This document shows, piece by piece, positions 1 to 6,717 of a stretch of 7,926 nucleotides of DNA. Position numbers and translations under genes: made by a program. The notes below the pieces were generated by a model, which saw nothing but the letters and a program-made list of their open reading frames with translations, did no database searches and had not been told where the DNA came from. The DNA comes from an uncultured Eubacteriales bacterium. GTDB taxonomy: Bacteria; Bacillota; Clostridia; UBA1381; UBA9506. Position 1 is the stretch's first letter, and every line of letters begins with the position of its first letter. The stretch lies in assembly GCA_902478395.1 (NCBI GenBank), contig CABSKZ010000122.1:1-7926 (forward strand), read 5' to 3'.

Positions 1-40
1 ATCGAATGACACATCTTGAGATACCCAACAATATCTTTAA

Positions 41-733
41 CTAAGGGAAACGGGAGATGGATATCCGGACATCACCATGCTGCCGGCGTTAGCAAATTAC
101 TTTGGAATCAGTATTGATGAATTGCTCGGCATGAGCGAAATTGCAAAAAACAATCAATACTGTGAAATCAATCGAATATGGGATGAAAACAATAAAAAAG
201 GGTTGCATCAAGAGAATGTCGCACTTATGCGCCAATCACTAAAAACCTTTCCGAACAATTCTCTTTTACTTGTTCAGCTATCCACATCACTTGAAAAACT
301 GGACGGAACAAATGAAGAAAAACTCCAACATTTGCGAGAATCCATAGCTGTTCAGGAACAAATTCTTCGATATGGGGAAGATTCAGAGGTGCGCGGCGCA
401 ACACTTTATAACATATGTTTCGCATACTGGAAAGTCGGTGATTATGACAAGGCGTTGGAGCAAGCGAAGAAACTTCCAAACCTCTACAAAGCACGCGAAA
501 ATGCTCTTGTATATTTTCTGCGGAGTGAGGAAAAGCATAAGGTTGCAAAAGAAGCACTCGCTTCGATTGCATGGGTAATTGCTCATCACATGACTGCCCT
601 TTATGAAACAGAAAATGACCCAACCTACCTGGCCAAAGCAGAAAAGATACTCGACATACTTTTTACGAGTGAAACGGAAAACAATTTTATCAAATCAATT
701 CGTGAGCGAATCCGTAAGAGAGTTTCCCAATAA
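41..733 (+). pseudogene. XRE-family regulator remnant, TPR-like C-terminal half, HTH region disrupted
   Basis: The frame is open from base 41 and ends at TAA 731-733. It begins within the last part of an XRE helix-turn-helix domain: the codons at 47-115 read E-T-G-D-G-Y-P-D-I-T-M-L-P-A-L-A-N-Y-F-G, then I-S-I-D-E-L-L-G. This matches the well-known end of XRE domains (KWETGxxYPDIxxLPxLAxxFxxSxDELLG). The rest, about 195 residues, is helical and TPR-like, with pairs such as LYNICFAYWKVGDYDKALEQA, and ends in a basic tail. The expected KW before E-T-G is missing. Restoring one T between bases 45 and 46 would give K-W-E-T-G and join the +1 frame, but that frame has a TGA at 7-9, and the frame used here has TAA at 38-40. 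No recognisable HTH helices are visible in 1-46. The first ATG (77) lies inside the domain and has no well-spaced ribosome binding site, so it is unlikely to be a native start. I infer a decayed DNA-binding regulator; an intact shortened protein is the alternative. Confidence 0.6.
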
Positions 734-777
734 CACAAATTCAGGGATAATCACGCCTCTATTTCGGGCAGAGAAAG

Positions 778-819
778 AAAGACAGCACAGAAGATATTTC
801 TACCTTCTATGCTGTCTTT
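778..819. terminator. Strong bidirectional hairpin terminator between convergent genes
   Basis: Arms at 778-793 and 804-819 form a 16-bp stem with a single C/A mismatch around a 10-nt loop (794-803). The stem ends in AAA/TTT. On the plus strand a T run (817-820) closes it. On the minus strand the hairpin is followed by a T-rich stretch (TTTCTTTCTC). It lies 45 nt after the stop of the regulator remnant and 86 nt after the stop of the minus-strand membrane-protein gene, so it can end transcription from both sides. Confidence 0.85.
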
Positions 820-826
820 TGCCTTT

Positions 827-889
827 GCTAACGCCCATAAGGTTGTGTTTGACTGTTGTTTTCAAATTACTGCCTTATGTGGCATTAGC
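827..889. repeat. Imperfect inverted repeat, 16/17-nt arms
   Basis: The left arm (827-842, GCTAACGCCCATAAGG) is nearly the reverse complement of the right arm (873-889), with one substitution and one single-base gap. A 30-nt spacer separates them. The structure sits directly after the bidirectional terminator and before the stop of the membrane-protein gene. It is too well matched to be casual, but it has no immediate U tract of its own. It could be a second transcription-end or mRNA-stabilising structure, or one copy of a dispersed palindromic repeat. A single window cannot distinguish these. Confidence 0.6.
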
Positions 890-907
890 GGCAGTCCCTT
901 TTTATTT
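869..907 (+). terminator. Possible plus-strand backup terminator overlapping the inverted repeat
   Basis: ACTGCC (869-874) pairs with GGCAGT (890-895) as a 6-bp stem around a 15-nt loop, followed by CCCTTTTTATTT (896-907). This fits a weak intrinsic terminator on the plus strand. It uses part of the right arm of the larger inverted repeat, so the two folds are mutually exclusive. It may stop read-through toward the minus-strand operon. Confidence 0.4.
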
Positions 908-1406
908 AAACAAACAGGTTAACAACAAACGCCACAATACTGCTGCCGAAGGTCATGATGATTCCCGCCGCTATGACGCCCAAAATAATGGACGGCAGCG
1001 CCTTTTTCATCCGCATGTTCAGCAAGGCCGCTATCAGAGCGCCCGTCCACGCACCGGTTCCGGGAAGCGGAATTGCCACGAAGAGGAACAGACCCCACAT
1101 CTCATATTTCGTAACCTTTTCCGAATGCTTCATCGCCTTGTTTTCCAGCCATTCTCCGAACCGTCGGAACAATTTCGTATGTAACAAATAATTCAGTATT
1201 GGCCTAATCAACAACAAAATAAACGGCACCGGCAGAATATTGCCCAAAACCGACAGGATATAAATGATCCACGGATTCATCCCCAGCACAAAGCCAAGCG
1301 GAATCGCGCCGCGCAGCTCCACGATTGGAAACATGGAAACCAAAAACACCAACAACTCGCTTGGAATATTAAATCCCTGAAAAAAACTGATTATCGCTTC
1401 TGACAT
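906..1406 (-). CDS. Small multidrug export family membrane protein (COG2426-like)
   Basis: This is a 166-residue integral membrane protein. Hydrophobic segments lie at about residues 15-42, 45-73, 103-129 and 136-165, with a basic, charged loop at 78-102 between the second and third. Two signature stretches of the family are visible: FPIVELRGAIPLG (26-38) and AIPLPGTGAWTGALIAALL (111-129), both rich in Pro and Gly within the membrane. The family name 'small multi-drug export protein' is historical; transport of drugs is not established, and the hairpin-like segments recall DedA-type proteins. The ATG start at 1406 is preceded by AAGGAGAG with 5-7 nt spacing. The gene begins 19 nt after the thiI stop and is the last member of the rarA-methyltransferase-thiI cluster. 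The family call is confident; the substrate is unknown. Confidence 0.85.
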   Translation of the reverse strand: MSEAIISFFQGFNIPSELLVFLVSMFPIVELRGAIPLGFVLGMNPWIIYILSVLGNILPVPFILLLIRPILNYLLHTKLFRRFGEWLENKAMKHSEKVTKYEMWGLFLFVAIPLPGTGAWTGALIAALLNMRMKKALPSIILGVIAAGIIMTFGSSIVAFVVNLFV

Positions 1407-1425
1407 AGCTTCTCTCCTTTTTTCG

Positions 1426-2598
1426 TTATGGCACCGTGACAGTTTCCGTGCCGTCTACCGCCTCGCGGATAAGCGCTTCGCAATCCAGCAGTTCTTCCGA
1501 TTCTTTAATGCGGTCCAGCTTCGGCTTGGTTGCAGGATGCTTCGGCGTAAACACAGTGCAGCAGTCCTCATATGGCAGGATGGAGGTTTCAAACGTGTCT
1601 ATTTTCCGTGCGATTTCCACAATTTCGTCCTTATCCATGCCGATTACCGGACGGAAAACCGGCATATTGACCGCTTCATTTGTGACGCACAGCGCCTCCA
1701 CCGTCTGGCTTGCGACCTGCCCGATGCTTTCGCCTGTAACCAATGCCAGAGATTGATTCCGGCGCGCTATCCGTTCTGCTATCTTCATCATAAACCGCCG
1801 CATGATAATTGTCATCTGTTCCGACGGGCATTTCTGCTTAATTTCCAGCTGAATCTGCGTGAACGGCACGATATGTACACGCAGGCCGCCGGTATATCTT
1901 CCGACAATTTTCGCCAGCTCAAGCACCTTTTCCTTCGCGCGCTCGCTGGTATATGGATAGGAAAAGAAATGAACCGCGTCGATTGTCACGCCGCGTTTCG
2001 CTACCATGTAGCCCGCTACGGGGCTGTCGATTCCACCAGACAGCAGCAGAGTCGCACGGGAATTGCTGCCGACAGGCATCCCCCCCGGCCCTTTGGTTTT
2101 TTCACCGCAGTACACATATGCACTGGTATCGCGCACCTCTACCGTTACAATTTGGTCGGGGTGTTTCACGTCGACCGCAAGGTTGTCAAATGCCGTGTGG
2201 ATATAGCCGCCGACCTCCCGGCAAATGTCCGGAGATTTCAGCGGAAATTTCTTGTCCGACCGCTTGGCCTCCACCTTAAAGGTTTTGCACCGGCTGAGCA
2301 CAGGCGCAAGTGCCTCCACCGCCCCCTTTTGTATGGCCTCCAGTTCCTTCGGGAAAACATATGCCCTCGTGATGGACACAATTCCAAACACACGGGAAAG
2401 CCGGTCAATACAGCTGTCTATTTCGTTTCCGTCCGCGACTTCTATGTAAACCGTCGCCTGCGCTTTCCAGATTTTTGTTTTGATGCCCGCAAGCGCCTTG
2501 GCAATGTTCTTGATTAAAATATCCTCAAACGCGGGGCGGTTTAACCCTTTTAAAATAATTTCCCCGTATTTAACCAGGATAATTTGCTGATGGTTCAT
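1426..2598 (-). CDS. thiI: tRNA 4-thiouridine synthase / sulfurtransferase ThiI
   Basis: ThiI uses ATP to adenylate U8 of tRNA and inserts sulfur to give 4-thiouridine; in some organisms it also supplies sulfur for the thiamin thiazole. The protein is 390 residues. It has an N-terminal ferredoxin-like region (about 1-75, with KYGEIILKGLNR), a THUMP domain (about 75-170) and a PP-loop ATPase domain with SGGIDSPVAG at about 187-196. A downstream PYEDCC motif (about 342-347) holds the conserved family cysteine. There is no C-terminal rhodanese domain, as in Bacillus-type ThiI, so sulfur should come directly from a cysteine desulfurase; none is encoded nearby. Two ATGs are adjacent (2601 and 2598). 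AGGAGG lies 3 nt before the first and 6 nt before the second, so I chose the second. The gene follows the methyltransferase by 15 nt. A run of seven Cs at 2080-2086 lies within the intact reading frame. Confidence 0.95.
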   Translation of the reverse strand: MNHQQIILVKYGEIILKGLNRPAFEDILIKNIAKALAGIKTKIWKAQATVYIEVADGNEIDSCIDRLSRVFGIVSITRAYVFPKELEAIQKGAVEALAPVLSRCKTFKVEAKRSDKKFPLKSPDICREVGGYIHTAFDNLAVDVKHPDQIVTVEVRDTSAYVYCGEKTKGPGGMPVGSNSRATLLLSGGIDSPVAGYMVAKRGVTIDAVHFFSYPYTSERAKEKVLELAKIVGRYTGGLRVHIVPFTQIQLEIKQKCPSEQMTIIMRRFMMKIAERIARRNQSLALVTGESIGQVASQTVEALCVTNEAVNMPVFRPVIGMDKDEIVEIARKIDTFETSILPYEDCCTVFTPKHPATKPKLDRIKESEELLDCEALIREAVDGTETVTVP

Positions 2599-2613
2599 CA
2601 TGTTCCTCCTCTG

Positions 2614-3387
2614 TTAGTCAGTCAGATGTTTCAGTTGAATGGGATTTGTATTGACACATTCATAAAAAATGCGCTCGCTTTCTGCTTTGACTGGGGCAAA
2701 CGAATAGCCATCGTATACCTCCCGTACCGTGAAGCCAGCCGCCTCCAGCGCCGAAAGAATTTCCCCTTCTGTGTAGCACCGCTGGGTATGCTCTTCGTCG
2801 AAGCGCTCATACAGCCCGTTTTCTTGTTCCAGAAAAAAATTGAGATAAAAATTGCAGAGCTTTGACGCCTCGTCATATACGTTTTCCCATGTATAAAAAA
2901 TGCCGTCCGTCTCATAGGTGTAGACATTGTCCGCGAGAATCGTTTGAAATTTATACGGGGAATTGATGTCAAACAGCAGTAAGCCGTTCGGATTCAGATA
3001 GTTGTTGCAAAGGGTGAAAACATGAACCAGTTCTTCATAATCCGTTATGTAATTGACGCTGTCGAGCGCACAGACGATTGCGTCCACCGTGCCGTACAGT
3101 TCAAACTCCTGCATCGGCTGTTCAAGAAACAGCACACCGCCGCACTGCGTTTTTTCCCGCGCGGCCATCAGCATTTCTTCCGACGCATCAATCCCTATCA
3201 TATCGTAGCCGCGCGAAGCAAGTTCCCCCGTCAGGCTTCCTGTACCGCAGGCGAGGTCCAGAACAAGGCTGGGCCTTTGGCCGTTTTTTTGAAAAATCTG
3301 TTCGAGGAAATCTGCCATTTCGCGGTAACCGACGTCGAAGGTCAGGCTGTCATAAATTTCAGCAAACCTTCCGTAACACTGTTCCAT
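2614..3387 (-). CDS. Class I SAM-dependent methyltransferase, substrate unknown
   Basis: This 257-residue soluble protein has a Rossmann-type methyltransferase fold. Motif I is VLDLACGTG at residues 42-50 (SAM glycine loop), and the acidic end of strand 2 is GIDAS at 65-69, which should bind the ribose of SAM. The motif after strand 4 is CALDSVNYI (about 106-114). The N-terminus (YGRFAEIYDSL) is typical of the small-molecule 'Methyltransf_25/11' type, so a small substrate is more likely than rRNA, but nothing fixes the target. An ATG at 3387 has GGGAG 7 nt upstream. A longer TTG start at 3393 is possible but would overlap the rarA stop and sit too close to the GGGAG. The start lies 2 nt after the rarA stop, so translational coupling is likely. 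Confidence 0.88.
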   Translation of the reverse strand: MEQCYGRFAEIYDSLTFDVGYREMADFLEQIFQKNGQRPSLVLDLACGTGSLTGELASRGYDMIGIDASEEMLMAAREKTQCGGVLFLEQPMQEFELYGTVDAIVCALDSVNYITDYEELVHVFTLCNNYLNPNGLLLFDINSPYKFQTILADNVYTYETDGIFYTWENVYDEASKLCNFYLNFFLEQENGLYERFDEEHTQRCYTEGEILSALEAAGFTVREVYDGYSFAPVKAESERIFYECVNTNPIQLKHLTD

Positions 3388-3389
3388 AC

Positions 3390-4673
3390 TCAATCTCCCT
3401 TTTTCTCCACGCCCTTGATTTGCTCCCAGTATTTTTTAATCGCCTGTTCGTTCTTGTTCTCACCGCCGGCATAATATTTCCGGTTCCGGATGTTTTCCGG
3501 CAAATAGTCCTGTTTTACATAGTGGTTCGGAAATTCATGCGGATACTGGTAGGTCAGCCCACGGCCCATCTTTTTCGCGCCGCCGTAGTGCGTATCCTTC
3601 AAATGTTTTGGTACGTCGCCGGTATCCATAGTGGCAATATCGTGCATTGCGGCGTCAATCGCATTGATGGCCGAATTGGATTTCGGAGCGGTTGCAAGGA
3701 GCAGCACTGCTTCGCACAGCGGGATGCGGGCTTCCGGCATTCCAAGCTGGAGGGCGCAGTCCACACAGGCCTTGACAATAGCAACCGCCTGTGGGTAGGC
3801 CAGGCCGATATCTTCTGCCGCTGTCACCATCAGCCGGCGGCAGGCGATCAGCATATCCCCGCCGGACAGCAGGCGGGCAAGATAGTGGACAGCAGCGTCC
3901 GGGTCGCTGCCCCGAAGCGATTTCTGGAAGGCGCTTATTACATCATAGTGGCTGTCGCCGTCCTTGTCGTGCCGGAATGCCTTTTTATTCGTACACTGCT
4001 CCACAAATTCCGTTGTAATAGCTATTTTTTTATCCTTTCCAATCGTCGCGGCCATGACGCAAAGCTCGAGCGTATTTAATGCCTTGCGCACGTCGCCGGA
4101 CGCGGTCTGGCTGATAAATTCCAATGCCGCCTCGTCGGTCTCGATACGGACCGCAAGCTCGTCCTCCAAAATGGAAACACCGCGGCGGACAGCCGCAATG
4201 ATGTCCGTCATTTCAACAGGAAGGAACTCAAACACCGTGGCCCGGCTCAAAATCGCGTTATAAATATAGAAGTACGGATTTTCCGTGGTACTTGCTATCA
4301 GGGTGATGGAACCGTTCTCAATGAATTCCAGCAGCGACTGCTGCTGCTTTTTATTGAAATTCTGAATCTCATCCAAGTATAGTAAGACACCGTTTGCCCC
4401 CTCGAGTGTGCCTAAATCCGCCGTGATAGCCTTGATGTCAGATACGGAGGCGTTTGTTGCGTTCAGCTTGTACAGCTTTTTACCCGACATTTTTGCGGCA
4501 ATGTTCGCAATCGTTGTCTTTCCGGTCCCAGACGGGCCGTAGAAAATCATATTCGGTATATTTTTTGATGTAATCAGCTTATACAGCACCTTGCCCTTTC
4601 CGACCAAATGCCGCTGTCCAACCACATCCTCAAGCGTTTCCGGACGAATCCGGTCCGCAAGCGGACTTCCCAT
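3390..4673 (-). CDS. rarA: Replication-associated recombination protein A (RarA/MgsA), AAA+ ATPase
   Basis: RarA acts at stalled or damaged replication forks and is related to clamp-loader and RuvB-type ATPases. The 427-residue length is normal for the family. The N-terminus PLADRIRPETLEDVVGQ (4-20) is diagnostic. Walker A is GPSGTGKTT at 46-54, Walker B LLYLDEIQ at 97-104, and sensor 1 ASTTENP at 127-133, followed by a likely arginine finger in ILSRATVFEF (141-150). The C-terminal part carries LSGGDMLIACRRLMVTAAEDIGLAYP-type helices and ends with the conserved GLTYQYPHEFPNHYV region, corresponding to the tetramerisation domain. A GTG at 4682 lengthens the frame by three codons, but AAAGGCGG sits 8 nt before the ATG at 4673 and too close to the GTG, so I chose the ATG. 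It is the first gene of a four-gene cluster. No clear promoter is visible in the 79 nt before it. Confidence 0.95.
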   Translation of the reverse strand: MGSPLADRIRPETLEDVVGQRHLVGKGKVLYKLITSKNIPNMIFYGPSGTGKTTIANIAAKMSGKKLYKLNATNASVSDIKAITADLGTLEGANGVLLYLDEIQNFNKKQQQSLLEFIENGSITLIASTTENPYFYIYNAILSRATVFEFLPVEMTDIIAAVRRGVSILEDELAVRIETDEAALEFISQTASGDVRKALNTLELCVMAATIGKDKKIAITTEFVEQCTNKKAFRHDKDGDSHYDVISAFQKSLRGSDPDAAVHYLARLLSGGDMLIACRRLMVTAAEDIGLAYPQAVAIVKACVDCALQLGMPEARIPLCEAVLLLATAPKSNSAINAIDAAMHDIATMDTGDVPKHLKDTHYGGAKKMGRGLTYQYPHEFPNHYVKQDYLPENIRNRKYYAGGENKNEQAIKKYWEQIKGVEKKGD

Positions 4674-4702
4674 AGCGCTCACCGCCTTTCTGCGTTACAC
4701 CG

Positions 4703-4747
4703 AAAAAGGGACCAGCCTTCATCCACATGATGAATGCCGACCCCTTT
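4703..4747 (-). terminator. Intrinsic terminator after jag
   Basis: On the minus strand, arms at 4747-4729 and 4723-4705 pair as a 19-bp stem with three G-U wobbles and one mismatch around a 5-nt loop (4728-4724). A run of five T residues follows, beginning within the last stem bases (4707-4703). It starts 14 nt past the jag stop and ends 29 nt before the rarA start codon. It should end the rpmH-to-jag transcript, with any rarA expression coming from read-through or from an unseen promoter. Confidence 0.9.
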
Positions 4748-4761
4748 CCATTATCAAACGT

Positions 4762-5385
4762 TTATTTCTTTTTGAGTGCAATCACAATTTTCCGGTTCGG
4801 CTCCTCGCCGATACTGTAAGTATCTACTTCCGGATTGTTTTGCAAAGTCGAGTGTATAATTCTGCGCTCGTTGGAGCTCATAGGCTCCAGCGTCACCTTT
4901 TTGCGTGTTTTTACGACGGAGCGCGCCAGGTTTTCCGCCAGCTTGACCAGCGTGGCCTGCCGTTTGCTGCGGTAATTTTCTGTATCCAGAACAACCTTGA
5001 CATACTCGCCGTCGCCGCGGTTCACCGTCAGGCTGGTCAGGTGCTCCAGCGCATCAAGTGTGTCGCCGCGCTTGCCGATCACAATCCCCATGTTCTCGCC
5101 GGACAGGTCAATCTTCATGAGCTTTTCGGTCTTTTCAATATCAATGTCGACCTTCAGGCCCATTGCAAAAAATACATCGTTTAAGAAATCGCGTGCGCGG
5201 CCCTCTAAATCCAACTTGGGTTCGACGCGTACAACAGCGTCCTTCGCGCCGATGCCGAACAGCCCTCTCGCGCCCTCGTCTACTACTTCTACACTCACTT
5301 TATCCCTCGTGAGGCCAAGTTCCTGCAGAGCAAGCTCAACAGCGGCCTCAACGGTTTTCGCCGATTTTACGATACTCTTACTCAT
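4762..5385 (-). CDS. jag: Jag/KhpB (EloR) RNA-binding protein
   Basis: This 207-residue protein has the full three-part architecture of the family. The Jag-N domain (about 3-54) ends in GARGLFGIGAKDAVVRV. A KH domain (about 78-135) has the GKRG loop at 104-107, and an R3H domain at about 140-204 has the RxxxH motif at R174 and H178. Family members bind RNA, partner with the small KH protein KhpA, and affect cell elongation and sporulation in Firmicutes. The ATG overlaps the yidC stop by 4 nt (ATGA), and its AGGAGG lies inside the lysine/arginine codons at the end of yidC with about 6 nt spacing. Translation is therefore probably coupled to yidC. A strong terminator follows. No linker or domain is missing. 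Confidence 0.95.
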   Translation of the reverse strand: MSKSIVKSAKTVEAAVELALQELGLTRDKVSVEVVDEGARGLFGIGAKDAVVRVEPKLDLEGRARDFLNDVFFAMGLKVDIDIEKTEKLMKIDLSGENMGIVIGKRGDTLDALEHLTSLTVNRGDGEYVKVVLDTENYRSKRQATLVKLAENLARSVVKTRKKVTLEPMSSNERRIIHSTLQNNPEVDTYSIGEEPNRKIVIALKKK

Positions 5386-6287
5386 TTTTTCCTCCTTTTT
5401 TGCTCACGTTCCCTATAGTGCTCCTTTTCCGGTTCCTCCTCCGGCTTATGGGCAAAATAATTCGTCAAAACATACTGCTGAGCAATCTGGATGATGTTGG
5501 ATAAAATCCAGTAGAAGCCGAGACCAGCCGGTAGGGAAAAGGAAATGAAGATGGTCATAATCGGGAAAAAGTAGGTCATCATCTGCATGCTGTTTCCCAT
5601 AGGATTATCCGAATTGCTCTGTTTGGGCGTTCCGTTCATCTTATTCGTCAGCCAGGAGGACAGAAACGTGGTGAGTCCAGCCAGGATCGGAATTAACAGC
5701 AACGGCGTCAGCTCTGTAAATGTTGGAGTCTGCGACAGGTTCAGGCCGAAGAAATTGAAGTCAATCGGCTGGATGTTGACGGACGGGAATGCTGCCTGCA
5801 GTTCTGCCGAATGGTGGAACATGGCGTCCGCTATCGGAATCTGATTGTTCGCGTTCCCTGTAAAGCCCAGCGGCGACAGAACGTCCAAAACCTCCTGAAT
5901 CGTCGGCAGGCCATGTTTGCCGAGCTGCATGACATAGGTCAACGGATTCCGGATGATGTTGTACAAACCAATGAGAATCGGAAACTGTATCAAAAGCGGC
6001 AGGCATCCGCCCATAGGATTGATTTTATTGTTCTGGTACAGCTTCATCGTTTCCTGATTCAGCTTTTCCTTATCATACTGGTACTTTTTCTGTATTTCAG
6101 CCAGCTTTGGCTGGATTTTCTGCATTTTAGACATGGATTTCTGCTGTTTCACGGAAAGCGGCAGCAGAATCGCTTTTGTAACTAACGTAAATAGGACAAG
6201 TGCCCAGCCGTAGTTCCCGATGAACATGTAAATAAACCGGAACAAATACCCAAGCGGCACGTTGATAATATCAAAAATTGAACCCAA
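5382..6287 (-). CDS. yidC: Membrane protein insertase YidC/Oxa1 (SpoIIIJ type)
   Basis: YidC inserts membrane proteins, alone or with SecYEG. The protein has 301 residues. Membrane segments are predicted at about 8-45, 93-120, 192-215, 235-255 and 258-278. A charged cytoplasmic hairpin (about 46-90, KQQKSMSKMQKIQPKLAEIQ) and the NPMGGCLPLLIQFP motif (90-103) are classic family features. The C-terminal tail (280-301) is strongly charged and basic, which suits ribosome contact. There is no lipobox signal and no large periplasmic domain. The hydrophilic-groove arginine of many homologues appears here as Lys38 in TLVTKAILLPL. The start is TTG at 6287 with AGGAGG 7 nt upstream; the next in-frame ATG (residue 21) would delete most of the first membrane segment. 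The stop overlaps the jag start by 4 nt. A long 220-nt spacer separates it from yidD. Confidence 0.96.
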   Translation of the reverse strand: MGSIFDIINVPLGYLFRFIYMFIGNYGWALVLFTLVTKAILLPLSVKQQKSMSKMQKIQPKLAEIQKKYQYDKEKLNQETMKLYQNNKINPMGGCLPLLIQFPILIGLYNIIRNPLTYVMQLGKHGLPTIQEVLDVLSPLGFTGNANNQIPIADAMFHHSAELQAAFPSVNIQPIDFNFFGLNLSQTPTFTELTPLLLIPILAGLTTFLSSWLTNKMNGTPKQSNSDNPMGNSMQMMTYFFPIMTIFISFSLPAGLGFYWILSNIIQIAQQYVLTNYFAHKPEEEPEKEHYREREQKRRKK

Positions 6288-6379
6288 TCGTTTTCCTCCT
6301 CTGGTGTAACCCCTCTAGTACAAAATTGAAGCCGTATAAATAATACCGTCTTGACAACCGCGGAATGTAACTACCTTCC

Positions 6380-6406
6380 GTTATAATAAAGTTTTGTCTA
6401 TGTCAA
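6380..6406 (-). promoter_or_regulatory. Possible promoter for yidC-jag
   Basis: On the minus strand, TTGACA (6406-6401) is followed after 15 nt by TATAAC (6385-6380). The -35 is perfect and the -10 is close to consensus, but the spacer is shorter than the usual 17 nt. It lies about 93 nt before the yidC TTG start. Confidence 0.4.
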
Positions 6407-6432
6407 AAGCTGTTTTACATGGCGTATAGGCA

Positions 6433-6451
6433 AGACCGGAGATATCGGTCT
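6433..6451 (-). other. Small hairpin downstream of yidD
   Basis: AGACCG and CGGTCT form a perfect 6-bp stem around a 7-nt loop. No U tract follows, so it is not a standard terminator. It lies just upstream of the promoter-like pair in the yidD-yidC spacer and could be a processing or stability element. Confidence 0.4.
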
Positions 6452-6507
6452 GCTTCTTTACCCATTAAAAATCGAGTCCCCCATTATAGCGTTGTCATCC
6501 CTGCTGG

Positions 6508-6717
6508 TTATTTAACCGGGTCATAGCCGCCCTCGTGGAACGGATGGCATTTCAAAATGCGCTTCAGCGCCATTAAGCCGCCTTTGAGTGCGCCCTTTTT
6601 TTCAATCGCTTCCAGCGCGTAGGCCGAGCAGGTCGGGTAAAACCTACAACTCGCTGGTTTATACGGCGAGATATATTTTCTGTAAAAGCGTATCATTCCA
6701 ATTAACAGGTGTTTCAT
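6508..6717 (-). CDS. yidD: Membrane protein insertion efficiency factor YidD
   Basis: YidD is a small membrane-associated protein that aids YidC-dependent insertion. The 69 residues match the family's usual length for Firmicutes. An amphipathic N-terminus ([21 protein letters not shown]) leads into the signature [14 protein letters not shown] (24-37), and the protein ends with [16 protein letters not shown] (53-68). The three family cysteines (24, 30, 57) are all present. The ATG overlaps the rnpA stop by 4 nt (ATGA), so the two are probably translationally coupled. A 220-nt spacer then separates it from yidC. Confidence 0.96.
   Translation of the reverse strand: MKHLLIGMIRFYRKYISPYKPASCRFYPTCSAYALEAIEKKGALKGGLMALKRILKCHPFHEGGYDPVK

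Larger units (their letters stand above)
6288..6507 (-). promoter_or_regulatory. 220-nt gene-free spacer between yidD and yidC, possible leader
   Basis: No coding frame of useful length is present; the best small frame is about 16 codons. The other genes from rnpA to jag overlap, so this gap stands out. Read on the minus strand it contains a small hairpin (6451-6433), a promoter-like pair (6406-6380), a second weak stem (CGGAA at 6361-6365 with TTCCG at 6376-6380) and, at the end, the yidC ribosome binding site AGGAGG (6300-6295). It may supply yidC with its own start of transcription or a structured leader. This is inference; no known riboswitch class is recognised. Confidence 0.4.

Noticed and set aside
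2080..2086. Run of seven Cs in thiI as a phase-variation switch
   Set aside because: The run is short, the frame is intact on both sides, and a housekeeping tRNA gene is an unlikely phase-variable target.
1537..2517. A 326-codon plus-strand frame antisense to thiI
   Set aside because: It lies fully opposite a clear ThiI gene, is rich in His, Arg and Cys, has no family-like motif, and arises from codon bias on the other strand.
3078..4079. A 333-codon plus-strand frame across the methyltransferase and rarA
   Set aside because: It crosses two well-supported minus-strand genes, has low-complexity composition and resembles no protein family.
4748..4780. GATAAT as a -10 for rarA
   Set aside because: No -35 is found at a suitable distance, and the strong terminator would lie between this site and the gene.
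6351..6387. Plus-strand TTGACA and TATAAT in the yidD-yidC spacer
   Set aside because: The two hexamers are 25 nt apart, too far for a promoter, and no plus-strand gene follows.
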